From Dipetalonema caudispina (taxonomy: Eukaryota > Nematoda > Chromadorea > Rhabditida > Onchocercidae): a stretch of DNA of 64,000 bases. This document shows positions 25,166 through 37,904 of the stretch, in pieces; the first letter of the stretch is position 1; each line of letters starts with the position of its first letter. Position numbers and translations under genes: made by a program. The notes under the pieces were generated by a model. It was not told the origin of the DNA. It made no database searches and saw nothing but the letters and a program-made list of their open reading frames with translations. The DNA lies in the NCBI GenBank assembly GCA_013365325.1, contig JABVXV010000044.1:186001-250000 (forward strand), given 5' to 3'.

Positions 25166-26614
25166 CCATCCTTATTCCATATATTCCTTTCTAATCCATC
25201 ATTATATTCTATCATTTCTAAACAACTCTACTATCTCTTCTCTCCACATCATCCTTTCCCCTTCTATACTGCAAGCCTATATCTTTAAGCTTAACATAAT
25301 TAAATTACTTATCCTTATCCTCTCATTCTCTGACTTACACACACTACCATATCTTATCAATCTCTATCCCTCTCTAAATACAATATATCTCATATCCTAG
25401 GAGAGAGACGGAGAGAGAAATAGCTAAACAAGAAAAGCACAAGTCAACAGACATAATACAGTTCGATCGCAATTGAAATGTTGCCAAATTGAATCATGGC
25501 GGGAAAGTCTACCGTAATCTCATATTCAAATTATCTCTTCTATCTTGGCACTAATTGTAAGTGTGCTATTGGTAGATAGGTTTGTTAAATTATTCCTGGT
25601 TTCGGTCAATAATTCCTATCAATTCATTTCCAATATCAGTCATTCAGTAATTAGTTATTGTCATTGTCCGCTGTACTTTTCCGTTCAAATTTGTTTCTGT
25701 GAAAGACAAGATTGAGTGCTTGATGTCACTTACTGTTAGCTTTTGCTTCTCCTCGATATTTGGAATGACCAAAGTAATGCTAATATCTGTGAATAGACGA
25801 TACACTTAGAGAGATAGTTTGGTAATTTAGTTTAACTGAACCGAGGTCAAGCCGAGATTGAATGAGGTCATATACAGTGTTTACTTATCTATTAATTGCT
25901 ATTCATCTTATAAGTAAATGGTATGGTCATCCGTTTGTTAAGTAAGTAGTTGGCTTTAACATGGATGATTGAAGCATTGTCATCAATTTAAAAGCAAGAA
26001 AACGAATATCTTGACTTGTAACCCCAGCAATGGATTGTCTTATTTTTTTCTCAATAGATACTGGTAGGAATATTGCTGCTTTCTACTATACTTATTACTT
26101 CAGATAGTCTGTATCTTATGGATAAATGAGAGATAAAGCTTATCAACGCTTTAGTCATCAGTGATTCTTGTTTTAATTGTTAATTTCAAACTTGATGATT
26201 CCGATGTCTTTTTGATGAAACTGTTGCTACTATAAAGAATGCATATCATTATTGCATGTTTCATTGATCCATTCTTTTTTTTTTTCACCACTGCAGGGAT
26301 AGACGATGATGATGGTTTATTACATTTTTTATGATTAATTATCGGTTCCCTTTGTTTAGATTAATTACAACGTGAAAGAGTAAACTTTGTCTCTGCTGCA
26401 TTCTTCAATCATGTGGTGACCCTAAGCCACCCCTAAATCATTATATTCGATCGAACTCAACCGGTACCTGTTCCCTTCTCTATCCAATCCGATTCCTTAT
26501 AAACAAACTTTACAATGGGCTAAATTATGTGTGTCGGCAAGATTGCTTGTGAAAATGATACTTCACTCATTGGCCCTCCAAAGCGGAAAAAAAAAACTTC
26601 TCCGGCCATATATA

Positions 26615-26646
26615 TTTTCAAAAGGTTTCCGCCAACCTTTTGAAAA
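26615..26646. repeat. Perfect 13-bp inverted repeat (hairpin), 6-base loop
   Basis: TTTTCAAAAGGTT at 26615-26627, loop TCCGCC, and AACCTTTTGAAAA at 26634-26646, with no mismatch. It lies about 2.4 kb upstream of CKI-A. It is too short for a microRNA precursor; a protein-binding palindrome or small RNA stem is possible. Confidence 0.6.
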
Positions 26647-29458
26647 GCCTTCTGAATTTATCAGTTAAACCGTAAAGCTCATGACTTTTTTTTTGATCCA
26701 CCGGACTTTCGTGTTATATCTTTTATGCAACTAATTTTTTTGAGTTTTTGATTTTGAAAATTAAATTAAAAAATTCCCTTTTTCCCAAATCCTAAACAAA
26801 ATGTTGGCGTAGTTCGACATACAATGATTCTAATCTATGCTTCTTTTGTTGATCATAATGGGAACAAATTATTGAGAAGCTCGGGTGGATGGGAAAGAGG
26901 GTGAGCGACATTGTCCAAGTGACCATTGGCCTACAATTCATGCATCATTGACGGGCCACTGCGGGATGTCTTAATTATCGGAAAAATTCAACTTTTATGG
27001 AAAAGTATGTAATAGAAAGATTTAGTTCACCAAATGTCAAACTCTTTCGCTATGTATCATTGTAGTTAGTGAATCGAAGTTGTTGCAATATCAAGAGTAC
27101 TGTAACAATTCAAAAAAGGAAAGTCTGATATTATCCTGATACTAACAGTAAAATGATGCGGAGTTTACAGTATAAGATTGCACGGGAAGGTCCACTACGA
27201 TGACCTCCACCTAAATGAGAGTGCACAGTGACATGGCAATAGATTTTCAATACACTGCGCAGTAATGTGGGCAATTCATGCAAATTGATTTTTAATTGCC
27301 TGTCTCAAATGACATATTAACTGATTTGTGGTGACACGGGTAGTTACATAACAAGTGGTTTATGCAGCTGCACTTCTCTAACATTGCGCATGCATTGTGC
27401 AACTTAGTAAAAGTTACAGAAGTACGAAATTCTTGGAAATCGTGAGTTTAAAGTTTCTTGACTAAAAATCAAAGTAGAAATTTTTTTTGTCATTGAAATT
27501 TCAATTTAATGGTGATTAATATAATAATGAAGAAGATTAATCTTAACTGAAAGGTTTCAATTCAATCCTGTAAAGATATTTTCCTGTATTGACAGTATAT
27601 AAGTTTATGACGGTATATATACATAGAAAAAGGATAATAATAAACTATTTACTTTTACTTTTCCCTCTTTTTCCATTGTAGAATTTCCTAACGATGTAAC
27701 TTTCTTTACATTCCAGTTTTCTGTTGATTTATTACATTTAACTTCGGAAGATTTCTTCTGCACCTTATTTAATTCCAACTAATGTGACTTTAGTGTCATC
27801 AACCGGTCTTTGGTTTTGTTAAACATCTTCGAACAAATGAAATGAAAAGAATCGGAATAAAACTTGTTCAAATTACGGCAAGAAAAAAGAACCCGCAATT
27901 TTCGAAACATTTCGGGCGCTCATAATAAAAAAAATTTTCAGAAAAGAAATTAAGTCCTAAACCATCTTAAGTTACATTAATGAGTTCTAAAATGTTTAAA
28001 ACTTCAAATAAATTTAAAATTAAACAAATGTTTAGAAACTGTTTTTCTTTGAATTTATTTAATTCACATAACTGACCCTGACTTTCCTTATGCCAATTTT
28101 AAAATGTTAAGCGTGAAAATTATTTTTTTTTTTTACCGAAAAAAAAAAAGAAAAAGTTGAAAGAAATAATGCCGTATTATAAAGTTGTGCATATTGTCCA
28201 TCGAAACTCATTAACAGTCTACCGCAAAATTCTTTTTTCTTCATCTCTTGGTCATTGTGATGGGTCTCTTTAGGTGTAAAGCGGTGGAACTGTCTAAAAG
28301 CGTTTTGCTCTATTTCCCACTTCTTCGCAACCCTTTCTTTTGAGTGGTTAGCGGTCACAAAGGAAAATTCATCTTAAATTATTGCCAGAAAATTTACAAT
28401 TCCAAACGATCCATCAATCATGAAGTTCACTTTCCATTAAAGTGTTAGCCGCACCACTGCAGCATTTTGTGATTAAAATTACTACCGCCATCATCCCATA
28501 TCTATCAGTTACCACTTGTCACGGCTACTTAACGTTTCGATCTTTGAAAAAAAAAAAAAAAAAATTCTGAAATTCGTTAGGAATTTTCTAATTTCACAAA
28601 AATGTTAAATTAATTTTTGTTATTTAAGAACATAGCACTCGTTTTATTTGATCAAAACGTGCAAATTAGTATAACATTAGCGCATTTCTCATTGGCCTAT
28701 TTTCTAATTAATTATTTAAATTAAGATTTATTTTAAAGTTTGGATAATGATCATGCCATTTCTGATCTCATTTTGTCTTCCTTCAAATAGTTCGACAAAA
28801 TATCCCTGATCAGTAATTTATCAGCCATTGGAACTACTATTAAACATTTATCATGCATTCTATATATTATCCAATAAATTAATTATAAATGATAACCTTA
28901 TCGGATAATACTGCAGATGGAAATAATAGATGTATGAAAGTAAATGTGAGCTTCATTTATGGATACAAGGAAATTTATACGGTGAACAGGTGTATGGTTA
29001 ATAAACTGTAAGATAATTATTTGATTGTAGAAGGCGGTAACTTTGTTGTACAATAAATTAGCATCGAGTTTAGTGAAGTGGATAACAGTACACATCTTGA
29101 TGAAAGTTAATGAATATATACCACTGTTAATGCTTAATGAACTGTTATTGACCTCTCCTTTTTATGCTAATTAAGCCGCCCATACAGTAACTCAAACTAG
29201 GCATAATATTTTTTGGATAATGATCAAAAACAAATAGTGGTAATGATTAACCGAAAATGATACAGTATGACTGTTTCATTTTTCTGATTTAATTCCGGAT
29301 AAGGGAAGCAAGAATTAAGAATTTAATTTCAATGAGGATTATGATATAGTCTATTTGTCTAATATCTTTGAACAAGACTTCTGTAGTTTCTATTATCGTC
29401 GAAAATTTGATTATAATTTAACTTGAGAAACGACAATAACATCATCAATTCATTAGGA

Positions 29459-29482
29459 TGACCTCAGTTTGACCCTTGACCT
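29459..29482. promoter_or_regulatory. Nuclear-receptor half-site array with DR1
   Basis: TGACCT, 5 bases, TGACCC, 1 base, TGACCT: the last two form a DR1 of AGGTCA-type half-sites on the minus strand. Typical of HNF4/RXR-class binding sites; nematodes have many such receptors. Sequence match only. Confidence 0.35.
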
Positions 29483-30088
29483 GCTGTCTAAATGATATTC
29501 TTTTGTTCTTTTCGGCTCTTTCACATATGGATATGTTCTGTCCTCAGCACCTCATTTGCATAATTAGAACATGGAATGTGAATGAAAAGGCGAAGAAACC
29601 TCGAAACCTGCAAAAGGTACCCTATTGAAAGCGGTTCTTTTGATATTCCCTAATAAAAGCTTTTCCGTTTAAGAGCATATCTTTTTATGTAAATAAGCTT
29701 CCATGAAGCTTATATTTATTGATAATGGTAGGTCTGCTTTTGTATATTTCTGTAAAAAAAAAAAGGTCATTTCGATGCACATTTTTTTTTTTCATCCACC
29801 TACCTTTTCATTTCTTCATCTTCTCGAACATTTTTTTTTTTTACATCACAATTCGTCAAGATAATACATTTTTCGTTAGTTTTATTCTAACTATTGGTCA
29901 TTCCCATCGTTATTTTCGACAATTATAAATAACATTTGAATAAAATGTGATATTTACAGAAGTTTGGAAATGTTTTAAAACTGAAATTAAATATTCTATT
30001 TATAACTTATCACTTATTCACTTTAATTTCTAGACATTTTTTTTTTTTTGTCTTTATCATAAGCAAAGTATTCCAGTTAGCAATTCTG

Positions 30089-30132
<44 letters not shown>
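30089..30132. repeat. Long poly(T) tract
   Basis: Forty-four bases of T with a single C. A second T-run lies at 30357-30378. Confidence 0.9.
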
Positions 30133-30133
<1 letters not shown>

Positions 30134-31827
30134 TTTTCTATTCGATCGACAAACGAATCAAACCTCTCTTATTCATTCATTTATTCCCGTCCCTCTTCTC
30201 TTCTCTTCTCCTTTCTATCAAACAAATATTTTCAACATTTATACGACGCCCCAATGACTAAAATAATATGCACGAGACAGGCTTCAACGATTTATTTTCT
30301 CACTATCTATTACACAGCTTAATACCATTCAATTGATAGCAAAGATGCTTGCATCATTTTTTTTTTTTTTTTTTTTTTAAATTTGTAAGAGTTTTAGTGA
30401 TAAAAAAGTAATCAAGCAGAATGAAATGTCACTGAAAGAAAAGAAGAGAGCAATAATTCTTTTCTCTGATAAGAATATCTTCAATCAAAATAATTTTACA
30501 ACATTGTATCCATTTATTAATTAGAATTATTTCAATACTATTTTGCATGCATTACATTTTCCCTTAGCCTTATGTATGATTAAATAATTAACCTTGTGGA
30601 TAAATGCAATTTGCGCTACATACTTGATCAACCTTTTGGTAAATCCTATGATGTTACCGACATCCACCACAAATTATTTATTTTTATTCGGTAATTAATT
30701 TTAACAAAATGCGAACGCTACGCTGTTTCTCTGTTGTTTCTCGGAAACAATCTGAATCGGGAAGCAGGTAAACATTTTAATGGTACCAATATATAAAGGA
30801 TGATAGGTAAAAAGCTTGAAATTTTGAATTTAAGAAAGCTAGTTGCAAAGCCTAGCGGTTAATGTTTGTTAGCATAAGTATTGACAAATTGATCAAAAGA
30901 AGGTAAATATTCAATTATTATTCCTACTCTTCTTCTTCTTTACATTCTTAGTTTTCAGAAGTGATGTTAGTGTTATATTTCAGTTATTTTTAAATAATTT
31001 TTTAAGTTACTTTGCTAATTATACCATTCATATCTTCTGGAACACATTATCCTTCTCTTTTGTTGCGTTATTTTTCAATTAATAGAAAAAAAAAAAAAGT
31101 TGAGAGAAAAATAATGATTGTATTACATTTAAAATATAAAATATATGGAAGGTCATCGATTACCATTAGAAATTGATAACTTTGTATGAAAAACATAAAA
31201 GAATGATTGACCCTATTTAATGTTCTCATTTTGAAGTGATGATGAGAAGATTGGTGTTTTTTTTTTAATGGTTTGATATTCATTGGGTGAAGAAAAAAAT
31301 TGAAAAACGCTACCAGGAATATTAACAATAAGGAGGAAATAATTTTGTACGATTTATTTGATGGACATTTTTTTAAAAAAAGAAAAAAAAGAAAAAAAGA
31401 CCTCTAAATAGTCAATAGAAATAGCCATTCTATTATAGTTTTAGTAGATATTTTCTTTTTTACATTGTGATTATGATGAAAATGTTTTGGATTAGAGAGA
31501 CTTTTATTTTTAACTAGGTCATTTCAAATGTCATTGCCTATTTTAATAGGAATTTTGCAAAGAACTTTTTATAAAAATGTAAAATAATATGAAGATTGAA
31601 AAAGGAAAAAATTAGAACTGAAAGACCTTGAATTACAATTGATTAATTCAATTTAATTTCGTAATTTTCCTTTTGAATATTTTTGCAATAATTACATAAG
31701 AGATGAAAACAATATGTTTGATGTTAAGAAACTTTATCTGTACAAGACACTTGCCTTTACAGTAAACTAATTACTAAATACATATTGCATCTGGCAAGGA
31801 GAACTTTGCGACCTGCACAAATCACCT

Positions 31828-31840
31828 TGACCATTGACCT
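31828..31840. promoter_or_regulatory. DR1-like nuclear-receptor site
   Basis: TGACCA-T-TGACCT, two half-sites in direct repeat with one spacer base, inside a locally GC-richer stretch (31795-31900). It lies about 1 kb past the CKI-B stop and 7.7 kb upstream of CKI-A. Confidence 0.3.
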
Positions 31841-32897
31841 CCCTAATCCTCTTATTGAGGCAAAGATAATCTCCTCGGAAAGTTCACGGCACACAAATGG
31901 GATGATGATAAACCTTTCCACATTTCCCACAAAGCTTCCTTTCCTTTCTTTTACCGTAACTTCTATCATCTTCAAATCCTTTAAAAACATTCAAAACCCA
32001 AGACCACTATCTTCTTAAACTTATCTGCACTTCATATTTTAAACCAGGGCAAGTTTGAACTAAATAATTGAATGACTATCAATTTGATTATTCTTTAGAA
32101 CGTCGATGTTAGGCTGTGTATAAGACTTTCATCCTATATACTGTGTTCAGTGTTTATGCAAGAAAATGAAGTAAATTTGCTATTCAAAAATCTATTCAGA
32201 AGACGAGTTTACTAAAGCACAATAAAATAATCACAACTAGCAGTCATTAACTTCAAACCCTCCAAATCCCACAATATTTTACAATCACAACCTACACCGA
32301 TGAAAAAAGTTTTAGTAGTACGAAAAAGTTTTTGTAAACAAATAGAAATAATAACAATCTAAAACAACAGAGAACTATGTGCAGTGTTAAATATACTCTT
32401 TTTAAGAGTAATTTACACATTTTGGCAACTTGACCACAAACATACACAATTAATGAAAGGAATGAAAAACATGCGGTTGGGAAAATACCGGTAATTCTCT
32501 ACCATCAGCAGCGATAATACGATACTCAGGAATTAGGCCTTTAAGGATGCTTCCCAAAAATCTGATAGAAAAGCAAGGACAACAATATTAACTTAGTAGA
32601 ACCTATTGCGAGTGATTACAACAACAAGACCTGTCAAAACACTCAGAAGCATTGCTCAGTTCCCGAAGGTTGACCGATCCTAGGAAGAAATAGGCGACCG
32701 CATGTCTGACAAAAATCCCTTATATAACACATTATCACAGAAATATTGGAACCACAGTGCACAACGTGAAACATGAAAAAATGAACACCGTTCGTAACAT
32801 TACCATTTATCAAAAGGTAATATCACTCAGGCTTTAAAGTTTTTGCTCCACCATTGACGGCCTTATCGTTGATCTATGACCTTTCTGCCTTACTAAT

Positions 32898-34178
32898 CTA
32901 TATGAACGATCTGCAGTGACCGATCAAACGTATTGATTTCGGTGATGATGGAGCTTTCTTAGTCTGCTGGCGCAATCGCTTACGTGAATCAACATTCATA
33001 AATGCTGCAAAAAAAAAGGGTGGGAAAGTCAGTGAAATGCAAATCATGGCACATCTGGACCAAAACTACAATTCTAGCCGGAAAGTATTATTCACAAGCA
33101 TAAAAATGTCAAATTTTTTAATTAAAATCTATATTAATTTGACTTAAACGAATGAGGGATTTCTTGGTAGAAGATTCAGGAGCTATAAAAAGACAAGAGC
33201 TAACACAGCTAGGGACCTAACTAGTTCGAATCTCAAGGAATTTCCTCAAACAAATTTTCGGTCAGATAATTGCGACTGCAAATATTTATTTCGAAAGAAC
33301 GCGAAAAGACATCCCAATGGAATCATCTGAGATCTGCTCCGTATATAAATACTGTACTTAAATCCTCAAAGGTAATTTTTATAAAATATTTTGAAAAGTG
33401 ACGAGATAATTCAATAATTTAAAGAAAATGTAAGTACCAACCTGTTAGTTTTGTCTGCTTCTTCATTATATGTCGTTCTTTGCATTTCGATAGATTTGAT
33501 GTGGCTGGAAGGACCGGTAATTCTGAACCTGAGCAGTCAGATGTCACAGAAGTAGCTGTAGAATCCACATTACAGATGTTACTTACACTACTGCTGCAAG
33601 GCATGCAGTTCTCAGTTTCACATGGTGTGCATCGGTTGGAAAAATAATAGGAACTGCGATAGAACTGAGGAACCTATAATAGACAATAAAAATGCTAATT
33701 CTGTAAGAAAAGCTGAGTAAATACTTTGTACGTCAAACACACATTCTCAAAACTTATTTTGATACTCTTTAAAGGGATGGCACATATCAAATCAAATTAG
33801 AGATTAAACTTAATTAAAGCCAATATTGAAAAAATGATGTTGAAGCTTGTCGGAGGTAAATATGCGTGATGACTGAAACATATAACTTACCGATTCGGCC
33901 GGAACAGGAGTGAATTCCCACTCCGTGGTGATTGCTGACGCGCATGGATTTTCAGGACCGAACAAAAAACCCCATCTCAGTTGCTGCTCGCGCCGAATTT
34001 CGTTCAACTCTTTCGTTAACCACTGATCAACATTCTGTGGATCTGGACGTCCAAATAGACAACGTCGAGCGCTACGTTTCAGCAATTTTACAGGTCCCAT
34101 TTTATGAGGAACAGTAGCCGCTGTAGTAACATTCACCGGTGTCGATATGATGACTGAATCTTCCATAGAATTCAGCAA
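32898..34178 (-). CDS. CDK inhibitor, p21/p27 (CKI) family, paralogue B
   Basis: Three exons join in frame on the minus strand: 33891-34178, 33442-33673 and 32898-33004, 208 residues. After about 35 residues comes a canonical CDI domain: SARRCLFGRPDPQNVDQWL, TKELNEIRREQQLRWGFLF, then EWEFTPVPAES joined across the first intron to VPQFYRSSYYF. These are the cyclin-binding RxLF, the linker helix, the beta strand and the 3-10 helix that blocks the CDK cleft in p27. A Ser/Cys-rich middle follows, then QTKLTAFM with basic residues after it (DSRKRLRQQTKK), a PIP box for PCNA binding split between exons 2 and 3 by a phase-1 intron. Two starts are possible (34178 or 34166); the first is used. CKI proteins enforce cell-cycle arrest in development. 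The gene is more canonical than paralogue A, so it is the better candidate for the main orthologue of nematode cki-1, but the assignment is not tested. Confidence 0.93.
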
Positions 34179-36274
34179 ACAATTCAGGATAGTAGAGAAA
34201 AATTAGGATTAAGGTGAGCGATATACCTTTCAGCTTCAATGCTTCTGCTTTTGTTCCGACAGGAAGGATTAATAAATCTGAAAGTTGTATTTAATATAAA
34301 TAAATTGATAGATTAAGCACAACTATCACACGTAACGTTTAAGCAAATTTGCGAAGTCCAGAATGTATGGCATTTTATTTCATCGATCTATAGAACATTC
34401 ATTTTTGGATATGCTTACAGTAATAATGGAACGGCAAAAAATCCAAAAGTATGAACATGATATTAGGAGCTTATCAACAAACTAACTGCAATTCAAGTAC
34501 CACTCGTATCGTCCTGCTCTTCTGGAAGTTAAAAATGACCCTAATAAAGCGTCGTGATATCCCAGAAAGTATAACAGATGTGAACAGCTTGGGAAAATTA
34601 ACAACAATCAGAAAGCTGTGTCAAGCAGCAAATTAAGCATGACTAAAGAAGGGATATAATACTATGGCCATATGGCCTCAAATAATCAGGACACAGAGAG
34701 AGAGAGAGAGTCAGAGGGATGGATAGATCTTTAAGGACAAGGGATGACATTTAATCAAGGATAGAGGGAAATAGAAGCTGACTTAATACTAGCTTATTCA
34801 TTTCCTCCCTTATTCATTTATTGATATAACCATAGCTCAAGCAATAACGATCCTAATACAAGACAATTCATCCAGACATTTGCAAACATAAATCATTGAG
34901 CTGATATTCAATCAGGAAAATCGAAGAATGCTTAAAGTTCACAACAGTGTTATTACTATATTTTCAAAAAGAGAGGTAGAAGATTACGAACGTCTCAAGA
35001 AAATAATCTTTTCAACCTCACCTATAATGAACTTTACATAAAAAAAAAAAGATGTTACACCTGTGCTGAACAGTTGTGATATGAGTTCACTTTAAAGAAC
35101 AGAAAACAGAGTTCTGGTCGTTATGATGGTCAGTTGTTAAAGCAAAGTGACTATATTAGTATCAGTGATAAAAAATAAAGTGCAAATAAAGAGAGTGGAA
35201 AAGAGGAGATCATCGTCCAGTTGTCCAACAATCTGAATATTTCAGGAAGAAGATTAATTTATAGGGTTAAAGAAAGAGGAAGGCAAAAGTTCTCCATAGT
35301 TCATATTGATGGACAACATTGTCTGATCATTGTAAAAGGAAAGAGGAATGAAGAATGGAATACGAGAAGTGAACACGGGTCATCTCATTTTGTGAAACTC
35401 GATAAGGGTTCTCGTCCCCCTTTCCATGGTAGAGGAAGTACGAGTGAAGTGTACAAGTATCGTCGTCACATATCAACATTTCACAGAACTTTTCGATTTA
35501 TGAAAGCATGCCGCAATAACCGCTAATTTAATTACATAGTAGGAAAGTAATAAATAAAATATATAGTGACAGATACGAGTACACAATGCATATGTTAATG
35601 AAATCATTAAGCCTGCAGAAAACCCACAAGATTTAATTAAATGTCTAACTAAAATTTTACTTATGCTTTATCACTCAAAATTAAAATAGGTAAAAAAATA
35701 ATTGTTCATCATTCACAATCGTTCGAAGATGATTGCATGGAAATTTGCATGCAAGAAATCATAAACTAATTTTAGTATTGCTAAGAAGTTGGATAATATC
35801 AAAGAGGAAATCGGTATATAAAACATCTACAATGTCATCTGGTATGAGTCAATGTCGGAGGAAAATAAGTGAGTAATTAAGTGGACAAATGAAGTAAACA
35901 GGTAAGTGAAGTGAGTAAGATGAAGTAGTAGCCAGTACTGGTCATTAATATCTATTGCAAATATATACGCCGTCAAAATTGGAACATTAATGAATGGTAT
36001 TCCATAGAAGTAGACATTCAAGCAGGTTTACATTAATAGAACACGAAATTGCGGCTGCTCAGTTTAACTGATTGATCAATCGATGATGTTAACAGCAGTG
36101 ATTGTGATAATGATAGAAATAGTGAGATGATAGATGCAATGGGAAATGATAGATATCGGTGGCCATACGATCATTAACAGTAATAGGAAGTAATAGAAGT
36201 AGTAGTAATGTGTGTGTGTGTGTGTGTCATCATATGTGATCATTACGCAGGTAGTAAGGAGGGTAATCAGATAG

Positions 36275-36289
36275 GGGTCATCGGGGTCA
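36275..36289. promoter_or_regulatory. DR3-type direct repeat of GGGTCA
   Basis: GGGTCA, TCG, GGGTCA. Two nuclear-receptor half-sites spaced by three bases, the spacing preferred by VDR-class receptors. It lies about 2.1 kb upstream of CKI-B and 60 bases from TTTCCCGC at 36350. Confidence 0.35.
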
Positions 36290-36349
36290 AGTGGACAGTT
36301 GACCAACACAACCACGCACTCACTCTCCTACTATATGTCGACTGGCCGC

Positions 36350-36357
36350 TTTCCCGC
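36350..36357 (+). promoter_or_regulatory. E2F-consensus site TTTCCCGC
   Basis: Exact TTTSSCGC match in a GC-richer patch (36300-36400) about 2.2 kb upstream of the CKI-B start. Known as a cell-cycle gene element; use here is inferred. Confidence 0.4.
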
Positions 36358-37880
36358 ACTCAGCAATGCACTCCTTGCCGATGGAACACAATGATGAACC
36401 ACCCACTCTTCCATCTTAGCAGCACCTCCCTTTCCTCTTCCTCTCTGTCTTTCTTTTTCATCTTTCTCTCCTCCTTTTTCATTCTCTCCCTTTTACATTA
36501 ATGAACTGTTCATCTCTATTCAAATGTTCTCTTCCTATTCTCCATCCTCTTCTTTTTGTCTCTTCCTATCATCATCACCTATTTATTACTTTCAATCTTA
36601 TTTATAAAAAAATGCTCACGTAAAAATTTAGTCGTCTATACCCTCCTCATTTCGATTCTATTTTCATTGCACATAAAAAGGAGAGTAGTTGGCACATAAC
36701 CAAAGCAACGTGAAACGCAAATGTGCAAGCTACCATTCTTATCAACAATGTGCAAATTGCATGCGATTCGAATTGTCACTTGCAAATTGCTGTCAGTAAT
36801 GAAATGTTGCTAAAGAATTATGCCTGGAATTCAAAGAGAGTGATAAATCTTATCAAAAGGATCAACATGCTGCTTTTGCTATTGATAACACAACTAATCA
36901 CTCATGTAACTTGTGAATGATTAGAGAATCTTCGGATCAATCATACGATGACTATCACCTAAGTAGTAGTAGTAGTAGTAGCATTATCTCAATGTATCAT
37001 CAGATTATGATAGTGATTCGTGATCCGGATTTGGATCACTCTCTTTTCACGAGAAATTCCCAGAGGTTTGTTTGCGGAAGCACTGGATGGATAGCTGCCA
37101 AAAAAAGGGTGCAATAGAGTGATATAAAGCTGCCAAGAGAATATGAAAAGACGAGTGGTGGTAGCATGATGATATGATAGTAGAAAGAAAAGTTTAATGC
37201 AGCTAATAGATGAAGCAGAAAAAGAAAGAAAGAAAGAAACAATTGATGATTATCTTTCAAGTTATCATGAATTAATAACATAATAAATGAAATTAAAATT
37301 AAAAGAATCTAATAATTTTTTTTTTTTTTGTCTTCTTTCTCTTACTCTCTTCTACAATTAGTACATTGAACTAATTTACAAAACAATAACAAATGTCACT
37401 ATTGTCAACTCTTCAAAAACACACAATTTCTTCTTTTTTTTTCCTTTAAAGGGAAAAAGAAAAAAAAAAGATGAAATTATTTCTTCATGTAGGCAAATGC
37501 GCGCGCGCTAAAAGTACAGTTATAAGAATAGTGGAATAGATAAAGAGACAGACGAAAAGACGGATGACAGACTTGTTTGGTATGTAAAAAAGATATTGAA
37601 TAGTGGCAGCTTTTATGCCCTTTTTCACCTTCTATATATATATATATATATACTTTGTTTGGGTAAAAAAGTTACTGTTCAACAAGGTTGTTTATAAGAG
37701 AAGAAGCATTATTTGCATGCATAAAAAAGTAGGTAGATAGATAGGTAGGTAGGTAGATATCTGTTGTTTGAAGGAGAGGTATTAGTAAAGAAAGGTAAAA
37801 GAGTAAGGGTAAAAAGGATGATGGGTGAATAAAGAATAGAGAGGTTAGTTGTTTACAGCTATTCGATGATCTATCCATTC

Positions 37881-37904
37881 ATCTATCTATCTATCTATCT
37901 ATCT
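37881..37904. repeat. (ATCT)6 microsatellite
   Basis: Six tandem ATCT units; a related imperfect GTAG tract lies at 37730-37759. Confidence 0.9.

Larger units (their letters stand above)
24173..32897. other. Region between the two CKI paralogues (upstream of CKI-A)
   Basis: About 8.7 kb without a recognised gene; presumably it holds the CKI-A promoter and the CKI-B 3' end. Visible items: a GCGTT-agcg-AACGC inverted repeat (24965-24978) next to TTGGCGC (24986-24992), CA and CT microsatellites (25033-25165), a perfect 13-bp hairpin (26615-26646), the palindrome ACTGCGCAGT (27254-27263), direct repeats of nuclear-receptor half-sites (29459-29482 and 31828-31840), a 9-bp inverted repeat (29693-29713) and long T-runs (30089-30132, 30357-30378). 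Open frames here (for example 28107-28358 minus, 31757-32018 on both strands) have no splice-supported context. Confidence 0.5.

Noticed and set aside
24986..25400. Two overlapping 100-residue open frames
   Set aside because: They are translations of CA and CT microsatellites (HTHTH, SLSLSL) with no other support.
28107..28358. 83-residue minus-strand frame with a charged N-terminal half
   Set aside because: The second half is poly-Phe/Lys from homopolymer DNA and no splice or family support was found; kept out of the gene list though not excluded.
33218..33245. TAGTTCGAATCTC, resembling a tRNA B-box
   Set aside because: No matching A-box, acceptor stem or cloverleaf could be formed around it.
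33932..34117. 61-residue plus-strand frame
   Set aside because: Antisense shadow of the CKI-B first exon, whose minus-strand reading shows the conserved CDI domain.
35221..35526. 101-residue plus-strand frame
   Set aside because: It starts with TTG, has no splice context or recognisable motif, and lies near simple repeats.
37881..37904. Regular short repeats that might suggest a CRISPR-like or satellite array
   Set aside because: Plain ATCT tetranucleotide microsatellite; there are no spacers.
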